A DNA stretch of 64,000 nt from Scandinavium sp036271055 (GCF_036271055.1 NZ_DATBBJ010000059.1:1-64000); one strand, 5' to 3'; positions 25,454 to 33,616 are shown, counted from the stretch's first letter. Notes: a model not told the origin generated them from the letters alone. Program-made: numbers and translations.

Positions 25454-25492
25454 CTTTATCCGTAATCCTGACTAAACCGCCATTGGCTTAGT
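25446..25492 (-). promoter_or_regulatory. Two-hairpin ANTAR (NasR) binding element in nasF leader
   Basis: Hairpin P1 (25471-25492) has stem CTAAGCC/GGTTTAG and hexaloop AATGGC. Hairpin P2 (25446-25463) has stem ACGGAT/GTCCGT and hexaloop AAAGGC. Both loops carry A at position 1 and G at position 4, the known ANTAR recognition pattern. P2 shares bases 25446-25453 with the 5' arm of the terminator, so NasR binding should stabilise P2 and prevent termination. The element begins about 8 nt after the predicted transcription start. Confidence 0.85.
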
Positions 25493-25510
25493 GCTTGTGA
25501 CTAAAAATAA

Positions 25511-25527
25511 TGCAGCTAGTGTGCCAA
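25511..25527 (-). promoter_or_regulatory. Sigma-54 promoter of the nasFEDCBA operon
   Basis: Minus strand TTGGCACACTAGCTGCA: GG at 25524-25525 and GC at 25512-25513, exactly 10 nt between them, matching the -24/-12 consensus. The predicted start is near 25500, just ahead of hairpin P1. Confidence 0.85.
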
Positions 25528-25621
25528 TTTTATAGATCATCATAAATCAGTGGCTTAAAGCGTTGGCTTAAGCAGTTGGCTCATTTTGTGCACCGCAACT
25601 GCACACTTCGCACTGCGCAAT

Positions 25622-25638
25622 TGCACACGGACGGTGCA
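25622..25638. promoter_or_regulatory. NtrC-type enhancer box
   Basis: TGCACACGGACGGTGCA, a 17-bp dyad with TGCAC and GTGCA ends as in NtrC sites (TGCACC-N5-GGTGCA). It is immediately next to the nasR stop codon and about 100 bp upstream of the nasF -24 element, a usual enhancer distance. Further GCAC half-sites lie at 25589-25620. Confidence 0.7.
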
Positions 25639-25639
25639 G

Positions 25640-26866
25640 CTACGGCCCCGCTTTGCTCTCATTGTTGAGGACAGCGGACACGGCGAGCATCGCCTCGGCA
25701 ACTTCAGACAGTTTCTTATTCTGATTCATTGCCATCTCCCGCAGCGTCTTGTGCGCCTGCGGTTCCGTGAAGCCGTGTTGCTGTATCAATACGCTTTTGG
25801 CACGTTCCACTAACTTGCGCTCGGCCAGCGTGACACGAAGCCTGGCGAGCTCCGTATCCAGCGCCTGCAACTGGCGGGATTGCTGCTCGACAAGTTCGAG
25901 AACGGAACGGCTGAGCTGGGCAGGCAGCAGAGCAGGATAATGTTCCTCGGGCTGCGGAAGGTGTTCAACACTCTGCTGCTGCAGGGCAAGTGACGCTTGC
26001 GCTTCACTAATACGCTGACGGCAACACGTCATCAGCGCCTCTTCGAGTTCATTTTCAACGATCTTCATGCCATCCATGCGCGCGGTCGCAATGTCAAACC
26101 AGCGTAGCGCCATGTCGCTTCCGCCTTCATCTACGCTGAGACGGGTACAGGCAATGCGCCTGTAACGTTCAAAATCGCTGCTTTGCTGACTCATCTGTTG
26201 CTGCCACACCAGCCTGCACGGGCTGTCTGCAAACTCTTTAAAGGTCTGGAAACAGCGATCCTGGCTATCAATCAAATCCATTAGCTGCAGATGCGTGCTC
26301 TCATCAAATTGCCGGGCGGCGAAACCGGCTGCTGCCGTAGCGCGTTCCTGGCCCGCCAACTCTTTGCCCTGCATAAAGCTGCACAGCGCCAGGAGCGCCC
26401 GCGAAATGAGCGGGTCACTCGAAATATCTGCCGTCTCAAACACCAACGCCAGATGGGCACGAATCACGTCGTTGTACTGTTTCATGGCTTCCGGCTGGCT
26501 AATGCTCAGCGCCTGAACCTGCTGACGTAACAGCGGTAATGTGCCGAGACTGTGCAAGACCATAGCGATGCGACTAAACAGGCGCGCGGCATTAACAATG
26601 TTTTGCCTCACGAATTCCGATGAAGTAAGCAACTGATTCATTGAATCTTCTGCCGTTTGCACCTGCAATGCCCGCTCGCTGAGTTGCTCTCCCCCCATTT
26701 GCCGGTGAGAGCACAAGTAGATGTTTGCCGTTCCTCGCTCGCGTTGCAGCATATGCACCATATGACTGATGGCACCCACCAGCCTGCCTAATTGCAATAA
26801 TTGCTGCAGGCTGGCGATTTCACTTTTTTTCGATTCATAGACGAAGCTGAGAGCTGAAAGCACCAT
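25640..26866 (-). CDS. nasR: Nitrate-responsive antiterminator NasR
   Basis: 408 residues. The N-terminal two-thirds is an all-helical NIT nitrate/nitrite sensor domain (MVHMLQRERGTANIYL at its first long helix). The C-terminal about 75 residues are an ANTAR RNA-binding domain (RKLVERAKSVLIQQHGFTE, KTLREMAMNQNKKLSEVAEA). On binding nitrate it stabilises leader hairpins to read through the nasF terminator. The start at 26866 (AGGT 7 nt upstream) is chosen because the sigma-54 promoter at 26902-26917 predicts transcription from about 26891, which excludes the ATG at 26899. It lies just ahead of nasF in the same direction. Confidence 0.92.
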   Translation of the reverse strand: MVLSALSFVYESKKSEIASLQQLLQLGRLVGAISHMVHMLQRERGTANIYLCSHRQMGGEQLSERALQVQTAEDSMNQLLTSSEFVRQNIVNAARLFSRIAMVLHSLGTLPLLRQQVQALSISQPEAMKQYNDVIRAHLALVFETADISSDPLISRALLALCSFMQGKELAGQERATAAAGFAARQFDESTHLQLMDLIDSQDRCFQTFKEFADSPCRLVWQQQMSQQSSDFERYRRIACTRLSVDEGGSDMALRWFDIATARMDGMKIVENELEEALMTCCRQRISEAQASLALQQQSVEHLPQPEEHYPALLPAQLSRSVLELVEQQSRQLQALDTELARLRVTLAERKLVERAKSVLIQQHGFTEPQAHKTLREMAMNQNKKLSEVAEAMLAVSAVLNNESKAGP

Positions 26867-26901
26867 AAAAGAACCTGATAAAAGGAAAGGTCCTGTCATC
26901 A

Positions 26902-26917
26902 AGCAAGATTAGTGCCA
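26902..26917 (-). promoter_or_regulatory. Sigma-54 promoter of nasR
   Basis: Minus strand TGGCACTAATCTTGCT, an almost perfect -24/-12 element (GG at 26915-26916, GC at 26903-26904, 10-nt spacing). It places nasR itself under nitrogen control. Confidence 0.85.
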
Positions 26918-27049
26918 CTCTCTTATGTGGCTTGAGTAATTGCCCGGTAGGCGTGAAGCTTCAAATTACGATATGTGAGGAAATGTCGACGCGGACTGGT
27001 CTGAGTCGTCAAATGCTTGTCGGTTTGTCTAACGTCAAAGCAAATATTT

Positions 27050-27090
27050 GCACAAAAGAAAAAGCCCAAGTCGCATAACGACTTGGGCTT
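27050..27090 (-). terminator. serT terminator
   Basis: A 12-bp perfect stem (27062-27073 with 27079-27090) and a T-rich tail on the minus strand, 7 bp after the tRNA CCA end. Confidence 0.9.
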
Positions 27091-27096
27091 CGAATT

Positions 27097-27184
27097 TGGC
27101 GGAAGCGTAGAGATTCGAACTCTAGAACCCTTTCGGGTCGCCGGTTTTCAAGACCGGTGCCTTCAACCGCTCGGCCACGCTTCC
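27097..27184 (-). tRNA. serT: tRNA-Ser (anticodon UGA)
   Basis: 88 nt including the encoded CCA at 27097-27099. Acceptor stem GGAAGCG/CGCTTCC, long variable arm (CGACCCGAAAGGGTTCTAGAG region), T loop GTTCGAATC and anticodon loop CTTGAAA give tRNA-Ser reading UCA/UCG. Same neighbour as E. coli serT (yccA side). Confidence 0.97.
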
Positions 27185-27196
27185 TAAGTGAGGCGC

Positions 27197-27225
27197 ACTA
27201 TAAACATCCCCGAACACTCTGTAAA
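27197..27225 (-). promoter_or_regulatory. serT promoter
   Basis: Minus strand TTTACA (27220-27225), 17-bp spacer, TATAGT (27197-27202), then a GC-rich discriminator (GCGCCTC) typical of stringently controlled stable RNA promoters. Confidence 0.8.
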
Positions 27226-27329
27226 GCCCCACCTTGTTCGTTTGCCTAAAAAAAAGTCAAATCGGCGTTAATTGGCTGAAAGAACAACAGATTGAACAGT
27301 AATGCAGCAGTTTTTTCGTGATAACGCGC

Positions 27330-28958
27330 TTAATGTTTTTTGATGTACATATCTTTGGTGTAGTAGTAGCCGAGTCTGTCGGGCGTAAAGCCACCGACCC
27401 ACGGCTTCACCAGATGGGTTCGGACATAGTGATACACCGGAATTGCCGGTACATCCTGCCCTAACATATCTTCTGCCTGTTGATAGTATTTGCCACGTTC
27501 GGCGCTGTCCGTGGCCTGAGCGGCATGGCGTAACGCTTCATCGTAAGCGGGATTTTTGTATTGGCTGGTGTTCTGGCTGTCGCCGATACGGAAGTTATTC
27601 AGGAAGGTCGCGGCGTCATCATAATCAGCGATCCACGCATAACGCACCACATCGAAATTCCCGGTGTGCATGGCATCAAGCATCGTTTTCCACTCCTGAT
27701 TTTGCAGCTTCGCTTCTACGCCGAGATTTTTCTTCCACATGGAGCTGACGGCGATAGCAATGCGCTGATGTGATTCAGACGTGTTGTAGAGCAGATTAAA
27801 TGAAAGCGGATGATTTTCCCCGAACCCTGCTTCGGCGAGCAGCTTTTTAGCTTCGGCAATGCGTTTCTCCTGCGGCCAACTGGCGTAATCCGGCGCGTGA
27901 AGCGTCACCCCGCCAATCTCTGGCTGGCTGATAAGCCAGGCCGCACGTTGCCCCTGCCCCAGCACTTTGTCGGCAATGATATTTTTGTCCAACGCCATAT
28001 TCAGCGCCCGACGCACTCTCGCGTCATTGAACGGCGCTTTCGTGGTATTGAACTCGTAATAATAGGTCGCAAGCTGTGGCGAGACATCTACCTCGTCGCC
28101 CATTGTTTTCTTGAGCATTGCAAACTGGTTTATCGGCAAGGTATAGGCGATATCTATTTCACCCGCCTTGTAGCGATTAACGTCCGCAGCCTCAGAGTGG
28201 ATCGGCAGATAGGTGACTTTCTCGATAACCGTGTGTGCATTATCCCAATACTTTTCGTTTCGCACGCCGATGATCCGCTCGTTCACCACCCACTGCGAAA
28301 GTTTGTAAGCCCCGCTGCTAACGAAATGCTCTGGCAGAGTCCACTTATCTCCAAAACGCTTAATCAGTACCGGGTCGACAGGCACCAGCGACGGATGCGC
28401 CAACATGGCGAGGAAGGAAGCCGTCGGCTGGCTCAACGTCACCTGTAAGGTATTATCATCCAGCGCCTTCACACCAAGGGTATCCGCTGTTTTCTTGCCC
28501 AGTGCGATATCATCGGCATTCACGATATGCATGTTTGCGGGATAACTCGCGTAGGGCGACGCGGTTTTCGGTGATATCAGGCGTTGCCAACTCCAGACAA
28601 TATCCTGCGCGGTAATCGCCGAGCCGTCAGACCAGGTGATCCCCGGACGCAAATGGAACGTCCACACCGTGTTGTCTTTATTGTCCCAGGAGGCTGCCAG
28701 ACGTGGCTCAATGGTGCCATCCGGTTTTACTGCCACCAGCCCGTCAAACATATCGCTAATAATGTTGTATTCAACGTCGCTTTCCACTTTATGCGGATCG
28801 AGCGACGCGGGTTCGTTGCCGTTATTTCTGACCAGTTCCTGCTTATCCGCAAGCTGAGTGCCTTCGGGAACCTGAGCCGCCCAGACCATTGAAGCTGAAC
28901 TCAGAAGCCCTGCGGCGAGCAAAGCCCGCGTAATGTGATTGCGCTTTTGTGGTTTCAT
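27330..28958 (-). CDS. OppA/MppA-like oligopeptide-binding protein
   Basis: 542 residues. A Sec signal peptide ending MVWA (about residue 27) precedes a family 5 solute-binding protein. It opens with QLADKQELVRNNGNEPASLD and ends YTKDMYIKKH, as in E. coli OppA and MppA. SGAYKLSQWVVNER and LLYNTSESHQRIAIAVSSMWKK are family blocks. It binds peptides in the periplasm for an ABC importer. No permease or ATPase gene is beside it, so it probably shares the Opp transporter encoded elsewhere, as MppA does. Start ATG 28958 is preferred: AAGG lies 8 nt upstream, and the longer frame has no ribosome site. It is divergent from yccA. Confidence 0.85.
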   Translation of the reverse strand: MKPQKRNHITRALLAAGLLSSASMVWAAQVPEGTQLADKQELVRNNGNEPASLDPHKVESDVEYNIISDMFDGLVAVKPDGTIEPRLAASWDNKDNTVWTFHLRPGITWSDGSAITAQDIVWSWQRLISPKTASPYASYPANMHIVNADDIALGKKTADTLGVKALDDNTLQVTLSQPTASFLAMLAHPSLVPVDPVLIKRFGDKWTLPEHFVSSGAYKLSQWVVNERIIGVRNEKYWDNAHTVIEKVTYLPIHSEAADVNRYKAGEIDIAYTLPINQFAMLKKTMGDEVDVSPQLATYYYEFNTTKAPFNDARVRRALNMALDKNIIADKVLGQGQRAAWLISQPEIGGVTLHAPDYASWPQEKRIAEAKKLLAEAGFGENHPLSFNLLYNTSESHQRIAIAVSSMWKKNLGVEAKLQNQEWKTMLDAMHTGNFDVVRYAWIADYDDAATFLNNFRIGDSQNTSQYKNPAYDEALRHAAQATDSAERGKYYQQAEDMLGQDVPAIPVYHYVRTHLVKPWVGGFTPDRLGYYYTKDMYIKKH

Positions 28959-29232
28959 ATCCATTGCCTTATTGATTTCATTATTGTTGACACCATTTCC
29001 AGTCTTAGCGGCGGTTTTGTAATAAGGCAATATTTTTCAGTGACCTATAAGAGCTCGATCTGGCTTATGGAACAAAAGCAACGAACCTGCTGCCTCAGAT
29101 TTTTTCGTCGATATATTCTTCTGTAGAGGGGCCGTAACGAGTCGGTAAAGATGGGTAAAAGCACTAGAGCTTTGGACTTTATTTACATATTCTCGATAGT
29201 TAATACCCCTGTCATCAATATAGAGAGTGACT

Positions 29233-29892
29233 ATGGATCGCATTATTACCTCCTCGCGTGACCGTACATCGCTACTGAGCACGCACAAAGTTCTGCGTAA
29301 TACCTATTTTCTGCTGAGCCTGACGCTGGCGTTTTCCGCCATAACGGCGACGGCAAGTACCGTACTGATGTTGCCATCGCCGGGTCTGATCCTGACGCTG
29401 GTTGGGATGTACGGCTTAATGTTCCTGACGTACAAAACCGCTGACAAACCGGTCGGTATTTTGTCCGCATTCGCCTTCACCGGCTTCCTGGGTTATATCC
29501 TGGGCCCAATGCTGAACGCTTATCTTTCTGCCGGCATGGGCGATGTGATTGGCATGGCGCTGGGCGGTACCGCGTTGGTGTTCTTCTGCTGCTCGGCTTA
29601 TGTACTGACCACGCGCAAAAACATGAACTTCCTCGGCGGTATGCTGATGGCGGGCATCGTGGTGGTGCTGATCGGTATGGTGGCGAACATCTTCCTGCAA
29701 TTGCCTGCGTTGCACCTGGCTATTAGCGCGGTGTTCATCCTGATCTCTTCTGGCGCCATTTTGTATGAGACCAGCAACATCATTCATGGCGGCGAAACGA
29801 ACTATATTCGCGCCACCGTCAGCCTGTATGTCTCGCTGTACAACATCTTTGTCAGCCTGCTGAGCATTCTCGGTTTCGCCAGCAAAGACTAA
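29233..29892 (+). CDS. yccA: FtsH-associated Bax inhibitor-1 family protein YccA
   Basis: 219 residues with seven hydrophobic helices, the same length as E. coli YccA and almost identical (NTYFLLSLTLAFSAITATAS). It is a BI-1/TMBIM inner-membrane protein that is a substrate and modulator of the FtsH protease. The start is ATG 29233 with GAGAG 7 nt upstream. A terminator follows at 29914. Confidence 0.96.
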   Translation: MDRIITSSRDRTSLLSTHKVLRNTYFLLSLTLAFSAITATASTVLMLPSPGLILTLVGMYGLMFLTYKTADKPVGILSAFAFTGFLGYILGPMLNAYLSAGMGDVIGMALGGTALVFFCCSAYVLTTRKNMNFLGGMLMAGIVVVLIGMVANIFLQLPALHLAISAVFILISSGAILYETSNIIHGGETNYIRATVSLYVSLYNIFVSLLSILGFASKD

Positions 29893-29913
29893 AACGGCAT
29901 TGGCAACAGATCA

Positions 29914-29943
29914 GGCCCCGCTTATGCGGGGCTTTGTTTTTTG
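29914..29943 (+). terminator. yccA terminator
   Basis: A 7-bp GC stem (29915-29921 with 29926-29932), loop TTAT, then TTTGTTTTTTG. Confidence 0.85.
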
Positions 29944-29982
29944 CTACACTGCGACGGTTTCTGATAACGGCACTGAATGACT

Positions 29983-30312
29983 ATGTTGAACTTTGAAGGC
30001 AAAGAAATAGAGACCGATAACGACGGTTATCTCAAAGAAAGCAGCCAGTGGAGTGAAGGTCTGGCAGACGTGATTGCCGAAAAAGAGGCCATTGTCCTCT
30101 CTGCGGAGCACTGGGAAGTAGTGCGCTTTGTGCGCGATTTCTATCTCGAATTCAATACCTCTCCCGCCATCCGTATGCTGGTGAAAGCCATGGCGAAAAA
30201 GTTTGGCGAAGAGAAAGGTAACAGCCGCTATCTGTATCGCCTGTTCCCGAAAGGCCCGGCCAAACAGGCCACCAAAATCGCGGGCCTGCCTAAGCCGGTG
30301 AAGTGCATTTAG
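29983..30312 (+). CDS. tusE: Sulfur relay protein TusE
   Basis: 109 residues, a DsrC/TusE family protein near-identical to E. coli TusE. The penultimate cysteine (VKCI end) is the sulfur acceptor that passes persulfide from TusBCD to MnmA for 2-thiouridine formation in tRNA wobble positions. The start at ATG 29983 matches the E. coli length; an in-frame ATG two codons earlier is possible. The last 4 bp overlap the convergent acylphosphatase gene. Confidence 0.95.
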   Translation: MLNFEGKEIETDNDGYLKESSQWSEGLADVIAEKEAIVLSAEHWEVVRFVRDFYLEFNTSPAIRMLVKAMAKKFGEEKGNSRYLYRLFPKGPAKQATKIAGLPKPVKCI

Positions 30313-30590
30313 TAGCGAATACCGAAATCGTTCCAGCTTTTATCAGGCTGGTTCGGTTCGGTCAGCACCTTGTCCACCCGAGCGCTGCGTGGCCCTCCCG
30401 CTTTCAGCCACGTTATAAGCTGTTCCACTTTTTCCGCTTCACCACATGCCAGCACTTCGACACTGCCGTCATCCAGATTCCGCGCATACCCCGTTAAACT
30501 GAGTTTAAGCGCCTCGCGCTGAGTGCTGTAGCGAAACCCGACGCCCTGCACCATTCCGTGAACCCAGGCTATTGTGCACACTTGTGCCAT
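30309..30590 (-). CDS. yccX: Acylphosphatase YccX
   Basis: 93 residues with the acylphosphatase signature VQGVGFRYS, whose arginine binds phosphate. The catalytic asparagine is in GYARNLDDGSVEV. It hydrolyses acyl phosphates such as carbamoyl or 1,3-bisphosphoglycerate in the cytoplasm. The start at ATG 30590 (MAQVCTIAW) is chosen by homology; the frame continues upstream without a better site. It is divergent from rlmI and its stop overlaps tusE. Confidence 0.94.
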   Translation of the reverse strand: MAQVCTIAWVHGMVQGVGFRYSTQREALKLSLTGYARNLDDGSVEVLACGEAEKVEQLITWLKAGGPRSARVDKVLTEPNQPDKSWNDFGIRY

Positions 30591-30675
30591 GACTGTTCCC
30601 CCGTTATCCATTGCATTTCCCCGCTGACGTGGGAAAATGGCGCCCATTTTCTTTGAATCAACAGAATAGCAAATT

Positions 30676-31866
30676 ATGAGCGTACGTTTAGTGTTAGCCA
30701 AAGGCCGCGAAAAATCCTTACTTCGCCGCCACCCGTGGATCTTCTCCGGTGCAGTCGCGCGTATGGAAGGGAAAGCCTCTCTCGGTGAAACCGTGGATAT
30801 TGTTGACCATCAGGGGAAATGGCTGGCACGTGGCGCGTACTCTCCTTCCTCACAAATTCGTGCGCGCGTTTGGACGTTTGACCCACAGGAAAGCATCGAC
30901 ATCGCCTTCTTTGAACGCCGCTTACAGCGAGCACAAACCTGGCGTGACTGGCTGGCACAAAAAGACGGGCTTGATAGCTACCGCCTGATTGCTGGTGAGT
31001 CGGATGGCCTGCCGGGCGTGACCATCGACCGTTTCGGCAATTTCCTTGTCCTGCAACTGCTCAGTGCAGGGGCCGAATATCAACGTGCGGCACTGATTAG
31101 CGCACTGCAATCCTGCTATCCAGAATGCGCCATTTACGATCGCAGCGACGTTGCGGTCCGTAAAAAAGAAGGCATGGAACTGACCCAAGGGCCGGTGACG
31201 GGTGAAATGCCACCAGCCCTGCTGCCGATTGAAGAACACGGCATGAAGCTGCTGGTCGATATTCAGGGCGGCCACAAAACGGGCTATTACCTTGATCAGC
31301 GCGACAGTCGTCTGGCTACACGTCGTTATGTTGCCGACAAACGTGTGCTTAACTGCTTCTCTTACACTGGCGGTTTTGCCGTATCGGCGCTGATGGGCGG
31401 TTGCCGCCAGGTGATAAGCGTGGATACCTCGCAAGAAGCGCTGGACGTGGCGAAACAGAACGTTGAGCTCAACAAGCTCGACCTGAACAAAGCCGAGTTC
31501 GTGCGCGACGACGTGTTCAAACTGCTGCGCAAATATCGTGAGCAGGGCGAGAAGTTCGATGTGATCGTCATGGATCCACCGAAATTCGTGGAAAACAAGA
31601 ACCAGTTGCAGGGCGCATGCCGCGGTTATAAAGATATCAATATGTTGGCCATCCAGTTGCTCAACCCAGGTGGCGTGCTGATGACTTACTCTTGCTCCGG
31701 CCTGATGACCACCGATTTATTTCAGAAAATCATCGCCGATGCCGCTATTGATGCCGGACGTGATGTACAATTTATAGAGCAGTTCCGTCAGGCAGCCGAT
31801 CATCCGGTGATCGTGACCTACCCGGAAGGGCTTTATCTGAAAGGGTTTGCCTGTCGCGTCATGTAA
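30676..31866 (+). CDS. rlmI: 23S rRNA m5C1962 methyltransferase RlmI
   Basis: 396 residues, same length as E. coli RlmI (YccW). An N-terminal PUA RNA-binding domain (about 1-75) is followed by a central linker and a Rossmann SAM methyltransferase domain with LNCFSYTGGFAVSALMGG (SAM loop) and the DPPKFVENK motif. It methylates C1962 of 23S rRNA. The ATG at 30676 lies next to the yccX promoter region (85 bp gap). Confidence 0.96.
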   Translation: MSVRLVLAKGREKSLLRRHPWIFSGAVARMEGKASLGETVDIVDHQGKWLARGAYSPSSQIRARVWTFDPQESIDIAFFERRLQRAQTWRDWLAQKDGLDSYRLIAGESDGLPGVTIDRFGNFLVLQLLSAGAEYQRAALISALQSCYPECAIYDRSDVAVRKKEGMELTQGPVTGEMPPALLPIEEHGMKLLVDIQGGHKTGYYLDQRDSRLATRRYVADKRVLNCFSYTGGFAVSALMGGCRQVISVDTSQEALDVAKQNVELNKLDLNKAEFVRDDVFKLLRKYREQGEKFDVIVMDPPKFVENKNQLQGACRGYKDINMLAIQLLNPGGVLMTYSCSGLMTTDLFQKIIADAAIDAGRDVQFIEQFRQAADHPVIVTYPEGLYLKGFACRVM

Positions 31867-31929
31867 GTTGAAAAGCGAAACATTGCCCACATATTCTCTG
31901 TAAGTAATGTTTCCCGGGAGGTAACTATG

Positions 31930-32247
31930 ATGATTGCCAGCAAATTCGGTATCGGCCAGCAGGTCCGCCATTCCCTGTTAGGGTATCTTGGTGTGATTGT
32001 CGATATCGATCCAGAATATTCTCTGGACGATCCCGATGAAGACGACGTTGCGGTGAATGATGAGCTGCGTACTTCTCCGTGGTATCACGTAGTGATGGAA
32101 GATGATGACGGCGAACCCGTTCATACTTACCTCGCGGAGGCCCAACTGAAAAGTGAAGGTTTCGACGAGCATCCGGAGCAACCGTCTCTGGATGAACTCG
32201 CGCAATCCATCCGGCAACAGCTTCAGGCCCCTCACCTGCGCAACTAA
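31930..32247 (+). CDS. hspQ: Heat-shock protein HspQ
   Basis: 105 residues, matching E. coli HspQ (ASKFGIGQQVRHSLLGYLG, WYHVVMEDDDGEPVHTYLAE). It is an acidic hemimethylated-DNA-binding family protein and a Lon specificity-enhancing factor induced by heat. Two consecutive ATG codons (31927, 31930) follow GGGAGG; the second is chosen on spacing and E. coli length. A terminator follows 5 bp past the stop. Confidence 0.94.
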   Translation: MIASKFGIGQQVRHSLLGYLGVIVDIDPEYSLDDPDEDDVAVNDELRTSPWYHVVMEDDDGEPVHTYLAEAQLKSEGFDEHPEQPSLDELAQSIRQQLQAPHLRN

Positions 32248-32251
32248 AAGA

Positions 32252-32272
32252 CAAAACCCCGCAAATGCGGGG
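32252..32272. terminator. Bidirectional terminator hspQ/yccU
   Basis: A 6-bp GC stem (32257-32262 with 32267-32272) between convergent genes. The better T tail (TTTTGTCTTTT) is on the minus strand, so it mainly ends yccU. Confidence 0.7.
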
Positions 32273-32278
32273 CTTACT

Positions 32279-32692
32279 CTATTTGGCCAAACCTAGCCGC
32301 GGTATTTCAATCGCCGGGCAGCGGTCCATCACCACTTTCAACCCCGCTTCGCTCGCCAGCACGGCCGCCTGTTCGTTGATCACACCCAGTTGCATCCACA
32401 GTGTTTTTGCGCCAATGGCTATGGCTTCCTGCGCCACACCCCAGGCAGCCTCAGAGTTACGGAAAACATCAACCATGTCGACTTTTTCAGGCACCTCGGC
32501 CAATGTGCCGTAGCCCGGTTGTCCCAGCAGCGTTTTACCTGCTACTTTCGGTGAAACCGGAATAACGCGATAACCCTGATCCAACAGGTATTTCATCACG
32601 CGATAACTCGGGCGATCCGGTTTGTCACTGGCGCCCACCAGCGCGATGACCTTAGTCTCGTTCAAAATGCCTGCAATTTCGTTTTCGCTCAT
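32279..32692 (-). CDS. yccU: CoA-binding domain protein YccU
   Basis: 137 residues, same length as E. coli YccU: one Rossmann CoA-binding domain (IALVGASDKPDRPSYRVMKY, then VIPVSPK and VDMVDVFRNSEAA). Related to the N-terminal domain of succinyl-CoA ligases; the exact role is unknown. Start ATG 32692 with GGAGG 7 nt upstream. It is divergent from yccT. Confidence 0.93.
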   Translation of the reverse strand: MSENEIAGILNETKVIALVGASDKPDRPSYRVMKYLLDQGYRVIPVSPKVAGKTLLGQPGYGTLAEVPEKVDMVDVFRNSEAAWGVAQEAIAIGAKTLWMQLGVINEQAAVLASEAGLKVVMDRCPAIEIPRLGLAK

Positions 32693-32860
32693 GATGTCCT
32701 CCGGGCAATTTTGCAAAGTGTACGACAATCCTGACAAGCCAGCCATTCAGTCATACCAGAGTATGAGGGCAGAATCATGGATTATGTCTATATGTTAATG
32801 AAAAGCAATTTCGTAAAATTTTGATACACTCTACAGGCAGGATGTTATCAGGAGATAGCG

Positions 32861-33523
32861 ATGAAAACGGGGATGGTCTTTGTATGTCTGTTGCTTCTGA
32901 TGCCTGTCAGCGTATTAGCCACGACGCTTCGGCTTTCGGGTGATATTGATTTACTGGTACTGGACGGTAAAAAAGTGTCAAGCCTGTTGCTGCGTGGGGC
33001 AGAAAGCCTTGAGGTGGATAATGGGCCACATCAGGTGGTGTTTCGCGTGGAAAAAATGATTATTTTGCCGGATCAGAATCGTCAGTTGTACGTCTCGCCC
33101 CCGCTTATCGCCAACTTTAATTCTCAGTTAGTGGGTCAGCTTAACTTTGACTTGCCTCGGCTGGAAACGCTGGAAGAAACCCAGGCCTTCACCAGCACTC
33201 CGCACGTCAGCCTCCTTGATGGCAATGCCATGCCGATCCCGGTCAAACTCAATATTCTCGCTATCACCCAGGTAGGTAGCAACATTGATTATGAAAAGGC
33301 GACTGAGGCCTATAATTTGGCAAATAAAGAGGCTTCGGGCACCCAGTTCAGCGCACCTGTACCTGACGACAGCACGCTGTTATCGAAAACCAATGAGCTG
33401 GATAACCCGGCATATCAATCCCAAACACTGACCGAACAGCGCCTCAAATACTGGTTTCAGTTAGCCGATCCGCAGACTCGCCACCGTTTTCTTGAGTGGG
33501 CTAAATCGCAGCCTTCTTCCTGA
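32861..33523 (+). CDS. yccT: DUF2057 periplasmic protein YccT (CsgI), curli inhibitor
   Basis: 220 residues, same length as E. coli YccT. A signal peptide ending VLA (about residue 20) precedes a DUF2057 domain (LRLSGDIDLLVLDGKKVSS; TEQRLKYWFQLADPQTRHRF). E. coli YccT/CsgI slows CsgA polymerisation into curli in the periplasm. A GGAGA ribosome site precedes the ATG by 6 nt. Confidence 0.9.
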   Translation: MKTGMVFVCLLLLMPVSVLATTLRLSGDIDLLVLDGKKVSSLLLRGAESLEVDNGPHQVVFRVEKMIILPDQNRQLYVSPPLIANFNSQLVGQLNFDLPRLETLEETQAFTSTPHVSLLDGNAMPIPVKLNILAITQVGSNIDYEKATEAYNLANKEASGTQFSAPVPDDSTLLSKTNELDNPAYQSQTLTEQRLKYWFQLADPQTRHRFLEWAKSQPSS

Positions 33524-33616
33524 ATAATGATATAGCGCAGGAAAAATCACCGTTGCCGCTTGCAGCGACAGTCACTTCCAGTAATCTGTCCGCATGTTGA
33601 ATAGTGGAAAATGATT

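Noticed and set aside
25589..25605. Second NtrC site (TGCACC...TGCACA)
   Set aside because: Only half-sites; the two halves are not arranged as the 17-bp dyad.
26867..26899. Longer NasR starting at the ATG at 26899
   Set aside because: It lies upstream of the transcription start predicted by the sigma-54 element at 26902-26917 and has no ribosome site.
27041..27053. Palindrome GCAAATATTTGC upstream of nasR as an NtrC or other operator
   Set aside because: Does not fit the NtrC dyad; could be chance in A+T-rich DNA.
27097..27100. nas locus as a genomic island inserted at the 3' end of serT
   Set aside because: The nas side does face the tRNA 3' end, but no integrase, no repeated tRNA 3' segment and no composition break were seen, and nas genes share the local codon style.
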